64,000 nt of DNA from Streptomyces sp. B21-105 (lineage in GTDB: Bacteria > Actinomycetota > Actinomycetes > Streptomycetales > Streptomycetaceae). A model generated the notes under the pieces. That model worked only from the letters and a program-made list of their open reading frames with translations. It searched no databases and was not told the DNA's origin. The DNA is taken from the NCBI RefSeq assembly GCF_036898465.1, contig NZ_JARUMJ010000001.1, positions 434,001-498,000 of the forward strand. Reading direction: 5' to 3'. The position numbers and the translations under genes were made by a program. Within the stretch, counting starts at the first letter, position 1, and every line of letters begins with the position of its first letter. Of this stretch, positions 42,061 to 50,831 are shown piece by piece.

Positions 42061-42090
42061 CCCGGTTCGAGTAGCGGTCCCGGGCCCGGG
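42061..42090 (+). repeat. 30-bp direct repeat of the palindrome's left half
   Basis: The 30 bases at 42016-42045 recur exactly at 42061-42090, so the gap before the dienelactone hydrolase gene contains three arms of the same sequence. This probably arose by local duplication. Confidence 0.85.
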
Positions 42091-42193
42091 GCCCTCGGTC
42101 GCGGACGGACGGCGCGTGCAACGATGGGCGCCGCCCGGCCCCCACCGGGCCGACCGCACGCTCGCCGCCGTGCATCGCGCTGAGGAGCCCCCC

Positions 42194-42949
42194 ATGACCT
42201 CCGTACAGGGAACAGCACTGGACATCCCCACCGGGGACGGTGTGGCCGACGCCTATCTGGCGCATCCCGGTGACGGCGCGCCCCGCCCGGGCGTTCTGCT
42301 CTACCAGGACGCGTTCGGCCTCCGGCCGCAGCTGCGGTCGATGGCCGACCGGCTCGCCGAAGCCGGCTACGCGGTGCTGGTTCCCAACCTGTTCTACCGT
42401 CACGGGCGCGCCCCCGTCATGGAGTTGCCCGCGTTCATCGACCCGGCCGCGCGGCCGGAGATCTTCGAGACGCTGTACCCGCTCGTGCTGGCGCTGACGC
42501 CCGAGCTGATCGTCCGGGACGCCGACGCCTATCTGCGGTGGATGGAGCAGAGCGCGCTGGTCGCGGACGGCCCGGTCGCGGTGACCGGATACTGCATGGG
42601 CGCCCGGCTCGTCCTGGCGACCGCCGGCGCGCATCCGGACCGGGTCGCGGCGGCGGCGGGCTTCCACGGCAGCCGGCTGGTGACCGACGCGCCGGACAGC
42701 CCCCACCTGGCCGCCGGACGTGTCACGGCCGAGGTCTACTTCGGCCACGCCGACGACGACCCGGGTCTGCCGCCCGAGCAGATCGAGCGCTTCGAGGAGG
42801 CCCTGACCGCGGCCGGGGTCCGGCACACCTGTGAGGTCTACGCCGGGGCCCCGCACGGTTACACGCAGGCCGACACGTCGTCGTACGACGAGCAGGCCTC
42901 GGAGCGGCACTGGGTCGCGCTGCTGGATCTGCTGAAGCGGACTCTCTGA
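42194..42949 (+). CDS. Dienelactone hydrolase family protein
   Basis: A 251-residue cytoplasmic alpha/beta hydrolase. The nucleophile is Cys in VTGYCMGARLV, as in dienelactone hydrolase; the conserved acidic loop is LYQDAFGLRPQ, and the catalytic His lies in GAPHGYTQ near the C-terminus with Asp in FGHADDDPG. It opens lactone or ester bonds in aromatic breakdown or detoxification, but no pathway genes are adjacent. GAGGAG precedes the ATG; a strong terminator follows. Confidence 0.88.
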   Translation: MTSVQGTALDIPTGDGVADAYLAHPGDGAPRPGVLLYQDAFGLRPQLRSMADRLAEAGYAVLVPNLFYRHGRAPVMELPAFIDPAARPEIFETLYPLVLALTPELIVRDADAYLRWMEQSALVADGPVAVTGYCMGARLVLATAGAHPDRVAAAAGFHGSRLVTDAPDSPHLAAGRVTAEVYFGHADDDPGLPPEQIERFEEALTAAGVRHTCEVYAGAPHGYTQADTSSYDEQASERHWVALLDLLKRTL

Positions 42950-42967
42950 GCCTGCGTCGACGACCGG

Positions 42968-42999
42968 GACGCCCGCGGCCGGGACGAGCCGCGGGCGTC
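42968..42999 (+). terminator. Hairpin terminator after dienelactone hydrolase gene
   Basis: GACGCCCGCGGC (42968-42979) pairs perfectly with GCCGCGGGCGTC (42988-42999), followed by GTCTTT, 19 bp after the stop. Confidence 0.85.
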
Positions 43000-43047
43000 G
43001 TCTTTCACGGACATCGTTTTTGCGGACATCGTTTTTTGCGGGACTCG

Positions 43048-43089
43048 TTGACATGAGCACAACCCGGTGCAACGTTGAGAGCGCTCTCA
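43048..43089 (+). promoter_or_regulatory. Promoter with LacI-type operator for GH64 gene
   Basis: TTGACA (43048-43053) and AACGTT (43071-43076) are 17 bp apart. TGAGAGCGCTCTCA (43076-43089) is a perfect 14-bp palindrome overlapping the -10 end. The GAGAGCGCTCTC core is typical of LacI-family repressor sites for glycoside hydrolase genes (compare CebR sites with GGAGCGCTCC). Confidence 0.75.
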
Positions 43090-43136
43090 GCATGGTACGG
43101 ACCAACCCCACAGGCCTACCCGCACGGAGGTGGAGA

Positions 43137-44321
43137 GTGCGCACAAGGACCGCCCTCAGACTGGTGGGAGCCGTCGCCCTCGTCGGCGCGCTGCTCACCT
43201 TCGGCCCACCGGCCGGGGCCGCCGTCTCCGACACCGTCCCCCTGAAGATCACCAACAACTCGGGCCGCGCCGAACAGCTCTACGTCTACAACCTCGGCAC
43301 CCTGCTGACGACCGGCCGGCAGGGCTGGGCGGACGCGGGCGGAGGCTTCCACGCGTGGCCCGCCGGGGGCACGCCCCCCGCCCCGGCGCCCGACGCGTCG
43401 ATCGCCGGCCCCGCGGCAGGCGGGTCGGCCACGATCCGCATTCCCAGGTTCTCCGGGCGGATCTACTTCTCCTACGGCCACAAGCTCGACTTCAGGCTCA
43501 CCACCGGCGGGCTGGTCCAGCCGGCCGTGCAGAATCCCGCCGACCCCAACCGCAACATCCTGTTCAACTGGTCGGAGTACACGCTCAACGACTCGGGACT
43601 CTGGCTGAACAGCACCCAGGTCGACATGTTCTCCGCGCCGTACGCGGTCGGCGTGCAGCGCGCCGACGGCAGCACGCTCAGCACCGGGCATCTCAAGGCG
43701 GGCGGCTACAACGGGTTCTTCAACGCCTTGCGCGGACAGCCCGGCGGCTGGGCGAACCTCGTCCAGACCCGCTCCGACGGCACGGTCCTGCGCGCCCTCT
43801 CCCCGCTGTACGGGGTGGAGACGGGCGCCCTCCCGGCGAACGTCGTGGCGGACTACGTCGACCGCGTCTGGCGGAAGTACGCGATGACGACGCTGACCGT
43901 CACCCCGTTCGCCGACCGGCCGGGCACGAAGTACTACGGCCGGGTCTCCGGTGGGGTCCTGCACTTCACCGACGCCTCGGGAGCGGTCGTGACCAGCTTC
44001 CAGAAGCCGGACGCGTCCAGCGTCTTCGGCTGCCACCGGCTGCTGGACGCCCCCAACGACGCGGTGCGCGGACCGATCTCCCGCACCCTGTGCGCGGGCT
44101 TCAACCGCTCCACCCTGCTGGTGAACCCCGATCAGCCGGACACCACGACGGCCGCCTTCTATCAGGACCCGGTGACCAACCACTACGCGCGCAAGATCCA
44201 TGCGCAGATGGCCGACGGGAAGGCGTACGCGTTCGCCTTCGACGACGTCGGGCGGCAGGAGTCCCTCGTCCACGACGGGTCGCCGCGCCAGGCCTACCTG
44301 ACGCTCGACCCGTTGAGCTGA
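43137..44321 (+). CDS. Secreted beta-1,3-glucanase (GH64)
   Basis: A 394-residue exported enzyme: signal peptide (RTALRLVGAVALVGALLTFG, cleavage after GAA), then a single GH64/thaumatin-like domain with VPLKITNNSGRAEQLYVYNLG, SGRIYFSYGHKLDF, NWSEYTLNDSGLWLNSTQVDMFSAPY and GFFNALRGQPGGWANL. The conserved Glu and Asp in NWSEYT and STQVDMFS match laminaripentaose-producing glucanases, which attack fungal cell-wall glucan. No carbohydrate-binding module. GTG 43137 follows GGAGGTGGAGA. Likely repressed by a LacI protein through the operator upstream. Confidence 0.92.
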   Translation: MRTRTALRLVGAVALVGALLTFGPPAGAAVSDTVPLKITNNSGRAEQLYVYNLGTLLTTGRQGWADAGGGFHAWPAGGTPPAPAPDASIAGPAAGGSATIRIPRFSGRIYFSYGHKLDFRLTTGGLVQPAVQNPADPNRNILFNWSEYTLNDSGLWLNSTQVDMFSAPYAVGVQRADGSTLSTGHLKAGGYNGFFNALRGQPGGWANLVQTRSDGTVLRALSPLYGVETGALPANVVADYVDRVWRKYAMTTLTVTPFADRPGTKYYGRVSGGVLHFTDASGAVVTSFQKPDASSVFGCHRLLDAPNDAVRGPISRTLCAGFNRSTLLVNPDQPDTTTAAFYQDPVTNHYARKIHAQMADGKAYAFAFDDVGRQESLVHDGSPRQAYLTLDPLS

Positions 44322-44335
44322 GCGGACACGGCGGC

Positions 44336-44367
44336 GTCCCGCACCCGAGGGAGACCGGGTGCGGGAC
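44336..44367. terminator. Bidirectional hairpin terminator
   Basis: GTCCCGCACCC (44336-44346) and GGGTGCGGGAC (44357-44367) form a perfect 11-bp stem between the convergent GH64 and M4 protease genes. Confidence 0.8.
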
Positions 44368-44385
44368 GTCGCCTGCGGGGACGGG

Positions 44386-46785
44386 TCAGCCGGTGATGAC
44401 GGCCGTGTCGTCCACCACGAAGCTGGTCTGCAGCGAGGAGTCCTCGACGCCGGAGAACTTCAGCGTCACGGTGGACCCCGCGAAGGACCCGAGGCTGAAG
44501 GACTTCTGCACGTAGCCGGAGGCCGCGTTGAGGTTGGAGTACGTGGCCAGGGTCGTGGACCCGGCGGTGACCGTCAGCTTGTCGTACTGGGTGCTGCTGG
44601 TGGTCTCGGCCGTGTCGACGTGCAGGTAGAAGGTGAACGTGGTGTTGGTGCAGCCGCTCGGGATCGTCACCGACTGCGAGAGCGTGTCGGTGTGGGTCGA
44701 GCCGTAGCCGTCGAGCCAGGCCTTGTAGGAGCCGGTGCGGGCCGCCTGGCTGCTGGAGTTGGTGACGACGCCGCTGGACGCGGTCCAGGTGGTGTTGCCC
44801 GACTCGAAGCCCGCGTTGCCCAGCAGTTGCGTGGCGGTGCAGCCGCCGCCGGTGGCGTTGACCGTCCAGGTGAAGGACGCGCTGCCGGTGGCGCCCGTCG
44901 AGTCGGTCACCGTGACGGTGGTGCTGGAGGAGCCGGCCGTGGTCGGCGTGCCGGAGATCAGCCCGGTCGAGCTGCTGATCGACAGGCCGGCGGGCAGCCC
45001 GGTCGCCGCGTACGTCAGGGAGCCGCTGTTGGTGCTGCTCGCCGAGATCTGCAGGTTCACCGCCGTGCCGACCGTGGCGGTGCGGCTGCCCGGGTTGGTG
45101 ACCGTGACGCCCGTCGACGGGACCGTGATGTGCCCGCCGACGTTGATGCCCGCGAACGCGTTGCCCACCCCGGCGTACTGGGTGGAGTTGGAGCCGTACA
45201 GCGCGGCTGCCGCGTTGAGGGCGGCGGTGCGGGCGCCCGCGTAGTTGGTGCTGGACGTCATGTACGTCGTCAGCGCCTTGTACCAGATCTGCAGTGCGGC
45301 GGCCCGGCCGATGCCCGCGACGGCGACACCGTCGGAGGTCGGGCTGTTGTAGGTCACGCCGTTGATCGTCTTGGTGCCGCTGCCCTCGGAGAGCAGGTAG
45401 AACATGTGGTTCGCCGGACCCGACGAGTAGTGCACGTCGAGGTTGCCGACACCGGAGTACCAACTGTCGGCGGAGCCGCCGTCCTTGCTGGGCTTGTCCA
45501 TGTACCGCAGCGGCGTGCCGTCGCCGTTGATGTCGATCTTCTCGCCGATGAGGTAGTCGCCCACGTCGGAGGAGTTGCCGGCGGAGAACTCGACGCCGGT
45601 GCCGAAGATGTCGGAGGTGGCCTCGTTGAGGCCGCCGGGCTCGCCGGAGTAGTTCAGTCCGGCCGTGTTCGAGGTGACGCCGTGGCTCATCTCGTGGCCG
45701 GCCACGTCCAGCGAGGTCAGCGCGTGGGTGCTGCCGGAACCGTCGCCGTACGTCATGCAGAAGCAGTCGTCGTCCCAGAAGGCGTTGACGTACGACGTGC
45801 TGTAGTGGACGCGGGAGTAGGCGGCGACGCCGTCGTTCTTGATGCCGCTGCGCCCGAAGGTGTTCTTGTAGAAGTCCCACGTCACCTGGGCGCCGTAGTG
45901 GGCGTCGACGCCGGCGGTCTGCGTGTTGGAGCCGGAGCCGGTGCCCCAGGTGTCGTCGGCGTCCGTCATCAACGTGCCGGTGCCGGACGTGCCGTTGTTG
46001 AGGCTGTACGTCTTGTGCGTGCCGCGCGCGGTGTCGTTCAGCTGGTACGTCGAGCCTGACAGCGTGGTGCCGATGGAGACGGTCCCGCTGTACTGGCTGT
46101 TGCCGGTGCCGGTCTCGACGCCCTCGAACTGGGCGAGCTTCGCGCCGGTGGCGGCGTCGGTGATCACGTGCAGCTTGCTCGGGGTGCCGTCGTCCTGGAG
46201 GCCGCTGACCACGGTCTCCCAGGCGAGCTTCGGCGTGCCCTCCCCGGCCCAGATCACCTTGCGGGCGCTCTGCGCCGCCGGATCCTTCGCGTCGAGCGCC
46301 TCGGCGGCCGTCAGGGCCTTGGCCTGCGCGGCGGCCTTGCTGTACGTCGCGGTCGTGGAGCCGACGGAGACGGTACGGCGGTTGTTGTTGAAGGTCGTGC
46401 TCACGGTGCCGGCGGCGAGCGAGGCCGGGGGCGTGTGCACGACGAGGTCGCCGCCCAGGACGGGCAGACCGGCGAAGGTGCGCTCGTAGCGCGTGTGCAC
46501 GGTGCCGTCGTTGTCCTTCACGACGTCCTTGACGACCAGTTTCTCCTGGGCGCCGAGACCGAGGGTCTCGGCCGTCTGCGTCGTCCTCGCCTCGGCGCCC
46601 TTGATCAGCGTGGTGCGCTGGGCGGGCGTCAGGTCGGCCGGCAGAGCGCCGGTGCGCACGGGACCGGGGTGGGGGGCCGCGGGCTTCGCGGCTGCCGGGA
46701 CCGCCGAGACGCCGACGGCCAGGAGGGCTGCGGTGGAGAGCAGGGCCGCTCCGACCGCGGTCCGCTTGCGGGGGTTGGGTCTCAC
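44386..46785 (-). CDS. Secreted M4 metalloprotease with C-terminal beta-sandwich
   Basis: A 799-residue paralogue of the enzyme at 24756-27026. GTG 46785 follows GGAGAACGA; signal peptide AVGAALLSTAALLAVGVSAVPAAA; propeptide THTRYERTFAGLPVLGGDLVV-type segment; M4 domain with HEMSH (H364, E365, H368) and E388 in GGLNEATSDIF; then an Ig-like domain (LTYAATGLPAGLSIS). The C-terminus differs: a Cys-containing beta-sandwich (about 645-799, LLGNAGFESGNTTW, VTIPSGCTNTTFTFYLHVDTAE) like a carbohydrate- or surface-binding module rather than a P-domain. Both proteases should be secreted zymogens with the same cleavage type but different targeting. Confidence 0.93.
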   Translation of the reverse strand: MRPNPRKRTAVGAALLSTAALLAVGVSAVPAAAKPAAPHPGPVRTGALPADLTPAQRTTLIKGAEARTTQTAETLGLGAQEKLVVKDVVKDNDGTVHTRYERTFAGLPVLGGDLVVHTPPASLAAGTVSTTFNNNRRTVSVGSTTATYSKAAAQAKALTAAEALDAKDPAAQSARKVIWAGEGTPKLAWETVVSGLQDDGTPSKLHVITDAATGAKLAQFEGVETGTGNSQYSGTVSIGTTLSGSTYQLNDTARGTHKTYSLNNGTSGTGTLMTDADDTWGTGSGSNTQTAGVDAHYGAQVTWDFYKNTFGRSGIKNDGVAAYSRVHYSTSYVNAFWDDDCFCMTYGDGSGSTHALTSLDVAGHEMSHGVTSNTAGLNYSGEPGGLNEATSDIFGTGVEFSAGNSSDVGDYLIGEKIDINGDGTPLRYMDKPSKDGGSADSWYSGVGNLDVHYSSGPANHMFYLLSEGSGTKTINGVTYNSPTSDGVAVAGIGRAAALQIWYKALTTYMTSSTNYAGARTAALNAAAALYGSNSTQYAGVGNAFAGINVGGHITVPSTGVTVTNPGSRTATVGTAVNLQISASSTNSGSLTYAATGLPAGLSISSSTGLISGTPTTAGSSSTTVTVTDSTGATGSASFTWTVNATGGGCTATQLLGNAGFESGNTTWTASSGVVTNSSSQAARTGSYKAWLDGYGSTHTDTLSQSVTIPSGCTNTTFTFYLHVDTAETTSSTQYDKLTVTAGSTTLATYSNLNAASGYVQKSFSLGSFAGSTVTLKFSGVEDSSLQTSFVVDDTAVITG

Positions 46786-46845
46786 TCGTTCTCCTACTGC
46801 GACGGCCGTGGGGAACGGCCGGTGACAGACCGGACAGACGGATGT

Positions 46846-46970
46846 GCTGTCCGGGACGAGCCGAGCTGAACTGCATGTGCTGTGCTGTGCGGGACGAGCT
46901 GAGCTGTGCGGGACGAGCTGAGCTGTGCGGGACGAGCTGAGCTGTGCGGGGTGAGCCGAGCTGTGCGGGG
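46846..46970. repeat. 19-bp tandem array upstream of M4 protease
   Basis: Units of GCTGTGCGGGACGAGCTGA recur every 19 bp: three perfect copies (46884-46940), one variant each side (46846-46864, 46941-46959), a degenerate one (46865-46883) and a partial last copy. The array begins 60 bp upstream of the protease start. The remaining gap to 47254 holds a GC-rich inverted repeat near 46990-47020 and no supported gene. Confidence 0.85.
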
Positions 46971-47254
46971 ACCGTGCGCCGGTGAAGGCACCGTGCCGCC
47001 GGCGTGCGGCGGTTGGCGAGGAGAATGACAGGCTTGTCGGTTGCATGTCAGCTGCTGCGAGAGGCTTCGAGGGTTATCCCTCGGTGCCGGAGATCCTCAG
47101 GCCGTCCCACCCCCGAAGAACTGTGAACGACCTGTGCGTCAGCCGCCTCCCGCCCGGCCGACGCGAACCGACTTGCCGGAAAGGCTTGCGTCGACCGCCG
47201 CCGTACCCGTAGACATTCCTTCACGAACGTCCGTCACTCTGGGGGGAGTTGACG

Positions 47255-48082
47255 TTGGAAGGCACCATCGACGGGTTCCGGTACGGGGCGGTGACCCCGG
47301 TGGCCGCCTACGTGATGGCCTGCCTGGGCGGAGCCCTGGGGCTGCGCTGCATCGTGCGGACACTGCTCAACCCCGCGTCGTTCAAGCCCGGATGGCTGGC
47401 GCTGGGCGCCGCGTCGATCGGCTGCGGCATCTGGACCATGCACTTCATCGCCATGATCGGCTTCCAGGTAGCGGAGACCCGGGTCGGCTACCACGTCGGC
47501 CTCACGGTCCTCAGCCTCGCCGTGGCGGTCGTGGTGGTCGGCGTCGGCGTGTTCATCGTGGGCTACCGCGGCGCCGGCCGCACCGCGTTGTCCCTCGCGG
47601 GCGCCGTCACCGGTCTCGGGGTGGCCGCCATGCACTACCTGGGCATGGCCGCGATGCAGCTCAACGGGGAGGTGTCGTACGCCCCGTTGACGGTGGCGCT
47701 CTCCGTGGTGATCGCTGTCATCGCCGCGACCGCCGCCCTGTGGGCGGCGGTCACGATCCGCGGTTTCCTCACCAGCCTGGGCGCCAGTCTGGTGATGGGC
47801 CTGGCCGTGTCGGGCATGCACTACACGGGCATGGCCGCGGTCAGCGTCCACGTCCACGACACGACGGCGTCCTGGAGCGGCGACACGGCGACCTCGCTGC
47901 TGCTGCCGATGCTGCTCGGTCCGGTGATCTTCCTGCTGCTGGCCGGTGTGGTGGTGATGTTCGATCCGCTGCTCGTGCTGGGCGACGGCGAATGGAACCG
48001 GTCCGCCCGGGCGGACCGGACCGACGCGCCGGTGGAACCGGCCGAACGCCCGGCGACCGCCCGGTCGTGGAGCCGCGAGTGA
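47255..48082 (+). CDS. MHYT-domain integral membrane protein
   Basis: A 275-residue protein with seven predicted membrane helices. The MHYT motifs are visible as WTMHFIAMIGF, AAMHYLGMAAM and SGMHYTGMAAV, spaced as in the MHYT sensor domain proposed to bind copper and sense a diatomic gas. Unlike many MHYT proteins it has no GGDEF/EAL output, only a 35-residue polar tail, so it must signal through another protein or act otherwise. TTG 47255 is preferred because GGGGGGAG lies 6 nt upstream; TTG 47249 is too close. Confidence 0.88.
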   Translation: MEGTIDGFRYGAVTPVAAYVMACLGGALGLRCIVRTLLNPASFKPGWLALGAASIGCGIWTMHFIAMIGFQVAETRVGYHVGLTVLSLAVAVVVVGVGVFIVGYRGAGRTALSLAGAVTGLGVAAMHYLGMAAMQLNGEVSYAPLTVALSVVIAVIAATAALWAAVTIRGFLTSLGASLVMGLAVSGMHYTGMAAVSVHVHDTTASWSGDTATSLLLPMLLGPVIFLLLAGVVVMFDPLLVLGDGEWNRSARADRTDAPVEPAERPATARSWSRE

Positions 48083-48172
48083 GCGGTCCCGCACGGCCGC
48101 CGCGGACGACGTCGCCGCCGGTCACCCGGCTGCCGCCGGTCCCCCGACTGCCGTCGTGCTGCGGCGCATTGC

Positions 48173-48184
48173 TACGGTTCAGCG
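48173..48184 (+). promoter_or_regulatory. Leaderless -10 box for phosphoesterase gene
   Basis: TACGGT (48173-48178) lies 6 nt before GTG 48185, with no ribosome site. Confidence 0.5.
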
Positions 48185-49690
48185 GTGTCTGACTCCTCAC
48201 GCGATACCGCCGAAGGCGCCGGCTGGGGCGGTGCCGACCGAGGCGCGTACCGGCAGCTCATGCCGGGCCGGGTCGAGAAGATCTCGTGGCTGAACCCCCG
48301 GCTCCTGTGGGCCGCCCGCAACGGCGTGCTCGCCTCCTGGTTCGGCGACCCCACGGGCCGTACCCGCAGCCGCCTGGTGGCGCAGCGCACGGCGGCCGGC
48401 GCACCCGCCGACAAGGTGATCCGGCGCGCGGACCCGGACCGGTTCTCCTTCATGGTCATCGGCGACACGGGTGAGGGAGACGATCCCCAGTACGCCGTGG
48501 TGCCGGGCTTTCTGAGGGCGAGTCAGGGCACATCCTTCGCCGTCCTGGCCAGTGACGTCATCTACCCGGTCGGCAGCGCCGACGACTACGGCCCCAAGTT
48601 CTTCCGTCCGTACCGCGACTACCAGGCCCCCGTCTACGCGATACCGGGCAACCATGACTGGTACGAGGACCTCGGCGCGTTCATGCGGGTCTTCTGCGGC
48701 GACGTCCCGGCCCTGTCCGCCGAGCCCGCCGCACGTCCCCTGACCCGTGCCTGGCTGCGCTCCCTGCTGTGGCACCGGCCGCGCGCACACGACGGACGAC
48801 GGCTGGACGAGGCCCGCGCGTTGCGGTCCGGGGCGGTGCAGCAGGCCGTGCAGCCCGGCCCGTACTGGGCGATCGACGCGGGCCCCGTGCGGATCATAGG
48901 CATCGACACCGGACTCCTCGGCGGCCTCGACGCCGAACAGGGCGCCTGGCTGCGCGAGGTGTCCCGGGGCCCGCGGCCGAAGATCCTCGTCACGGGCTCG
49001 CCCCTGTACGTCGACGGCGAGCACCACCCGTGCCCCGTCGAGGGGGGCGGCACCGTCGACGACATCGTGAGCGCGCCGGAGCACCGCTACGTCGCCGCGA
49101 TAGGCGGCGACATCCACAACTACCAGCGCTACCCGGTGCGTCTGGCGGACGGCCGGACCCTGCAGTACGTCGTCGCCGGCGGCGGGGGCGCCTTCATGCA
49201 CGCCACGCACACCATTCCACGGGTCTGTGTCGCCGGCGTCACCGAGCAGGACTTCCGCTGCTATCCGCTGCGCGGCGACTCCCTGGCCTTCTACAGCAGG
49301 CTCTACGGGCGGCGGCTGCGGCTGCGGCGCTTCTTCGCCCTCACCGAGGAGGAGGGGCAGGCCGTCGTCGCCGAACGCCTAAGCATCCCGCCCACCCGCA
49401 CGCCGGGTCCGCAGGTCCGGGTGACGCGCCGGATCCGGCTGCTGGCCGGCCTGCTGGGGACGGGGAGCCGCCCGGAACGCCGCAAGCGGTTCCGGCTGCC
49501 GGTGCGCAAGATCTACACGCAGTTGTTCTCGCCGGGCTCGGCGACATACAGCCCGCCGTTCTTCAAGTGCTTCCTGCGGCTGGACGTCACACCGGATTCG
49601 GTGCGGCTGCGCTGCTTCGCCGCCACCGGAAACCTCGCGCAGGAACTGGACCCGCCGGTCGAGGACGAGATCACCATCCCGCTGGCCTGA
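48185..49690 (+). CDS. Calcineurin-like metallophosphoesterase
   Basis: A 501-residue cytoplasmic protein. The metal-binding motifs of the calcineurin-like fold appear in order: VIGDTGEGD, ASDVIYPVG (where D is kept), IPGNHDWYED, ILVTGSPLYV and GGDIHNYQRYP. The middle and the C-terminal 150 residues (basic segments RRLRLRRF and RPERRKRFRLPVRKIY) are specific to an actinobacterial subgroup. Substrate unknown; family members hydrolyse phosphodi- or monoesters. GTG start with leaderless promoter. Confidence 0.85.
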   Translation: MSDSSRDTAEGAGWGGADRGAYRQLMPGRVEKISWLNPRLLWAARNGVLASWFGDPTGRTRSRLVAQRTAAGAPADKVIRRADPDRFSFMVIGDTGEGDDPQYAVVPGFLRASQGTSFAVLASDVIYPVGSADDYGPKFFRPYRDYQAPVYAIPGNHDWYEDLGAFMRVFCGDVPALSAEPAARPLTRAWLRSLLWHRPRAHDGRRLDEARALRSGAVQQAVQPGPYWAIDAGPVRIIGIDTGLLGGLDAEQGAWLREVSRGPRPKILVTGSPLYVDGEHHPCPVEGGGTVDDIVSAPEHRYVAAIGGDIHNYQRYPVRLADGRTLQYVVAGGGGAFMHATHTIPRVCVAGVTEQDFRCYPLRGDSLAFYSRLYGRRLRLRRFFALTEEEGQAVVAERLSIPPTRTPGPQVRVTRRIRLLAGLLGTGSRPERRKRFRLPVRKIYTQLFSPGSATYSPPFFKCFLRLDVTPDSVRLRCFAATGNLAQELDPPVEDEITIPLA

Positions 49691-49763
49691 GGCCGCCGCC
49701 TGCGACAATCGGCGCACCACCGCCGAGCGGCCGCGCACACCGTCGGACCATGGAGGAGCCCCC

Positions 49764-50825
49764 GTGTCGTCGACCCCTCGCCCCTTGCGCAAGCTGGGCT
49801 TCCTCACCATCGGGCTGTTCGACGCGGACGATCCGGGACGGGGTCACGAGACCACGCTCGAGGTCATCGAGCTCGGCGAACGGCTCGGCTTCGACAGCGC
49901 CTGGGTGCGTCACCGTCATCTGCAGTACGGCATCTCCTCCCCCGTCGCCGTCCTGGCGGCCGCCTCGCAGCGCACCCGGCGCATCGAACTCGGCACCGCG
50001 GTCATCCCGCTGGGCTGGGAGAACCCGCTGCGCCTCGCGGAGGATCTGGCCACCGTCGACGTCCTCTCCGGGGGCCGGCTCAACCCGGGTGTGAGCGTCG
50101 GCCCACCGATGCACTACGGCCAGGTCAAGGAGGCCCTGTACCCGGACACCGCGGACGCGGAGGACTTCGGCTACGAACGGGTGCGCCGGCTGCTGGACTT
50201 CGTGCGCGGCAAGCCGGCCACCGACTTCAGCGGGGTGGAGGGCTTCGAGGCCACGCGGCGGCAGGCGCATACGGAATACAGCTCCGATGTGGTGCAGCCG
50301 CACTCCCCCGGTCTCGGCCGCCGCCTCTGGTACGGCGGGGGCAGCCTGAGCTCGGCGCGGTGGGCCGGGGAGCACGGCTTGAACTTCCTCACCAGCAGCG
50401 TCGTCAAGGCCGAAGGCCCGGACGACACACGGGACTTCGCCGAGATCCAGCTCTCCCACGTGCGGGCTTTCCGCGCAGCCCACCCCGACGGCGCGGCGGC
50501 CCGTGTCTCGCAGGGTCTCGTGGTCGTCCCCACCGACTCGGCCTCGCCGCAACAGCGTGCGAAGTACGAGGAGTTCGCGGCGAAGCGGCTCCCCCGCACG
50601 ACCTCGCCGCAGGGGCCGGCGAGGCTGCTCTTCGCGCCGGACCTGGTCGGCACGTCGGAGGAGATCGCCGAACGCCTGCACGCCCACGCGGCGTTCCCCG
50701 AGGTCGACGAGGTCGCCTTCGCCCTGCCGTTCACCTTCGGGCACGAGGACTACGTGCAGATTCTGACCGACATGGCGACTGAGCTCGGCCCGGCCCTGGG
50801 GTGGCGGCCCGGCGCGAGCGTCTGA
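49764..50825 (+). CDS. LLM-class flavin-dependent oxidoreductase
   Basis: A 353-residue TIM-barrel luciferase-like monooxygenase: GFLTIGLFDADDPGRGHE, AERLGFDSAWVRHRH-type helix, RIELGTAVIPLGWENPLRLAEDLATVDVLSGGRLNPGVSVG. This subgroup uses FMNH2 and oxygen; substrate unknown. GGAGGAG precedes GTG 49764. It converges with a TauD-type dioxygenase only 6 bp away. Both enzyme types occur in organosulfur scavenging, but no sulfonate transporter is present here. Confidence 0.85.
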   Translation: MSSTPRPLRKLGFLTIGLFDADDPGRGHETTLEVIELGERLGFDSAWVRHRHLQYGISSPVAVLAAASQRTRRIELGTAVIPLGWENPLRLAEDLATVDVLSGGRLNPGVSVGPPMHYGQVKEALYPDTADAEDFGYERVRRLLDFVRGKPATDFSGVEGFEATRRQAHTEYSSDVVQPHSPGLGRRLWYGGGSLSSARWAGEHGLNFLTSSVVKAEGPDDTRDFAEIQLSHVRAFRAAHPDGAAARVSQGLVVVPTDSASPQQRAKYEEFAAKRLPRTTSPQGPARLLFAPDLVGTSEEIAERLHAHAAFPEVDEVAFALPFTFGHEDYVQILTDMATELGPALGWRPGASV

Positions 50826-50831
50826 GGGCGC

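Noticed and set aside
39551..42949. An 1132-residue plus-strand frame ending in the dienelactone hydrolase
   Set aside because: Only the last 251 residues are a protein; upstream it is low-complexity shadow sequence opposite the PucR gene and through the YciO gene in another frame.
46990..47240. c-di-AMP (ydaO-type) riboswitch upstream of the MHYT gene
   Set aside because: There is a GC-rich inverted repeat but I could not match the conserved riboswitch core; a covariance-model search would decide.
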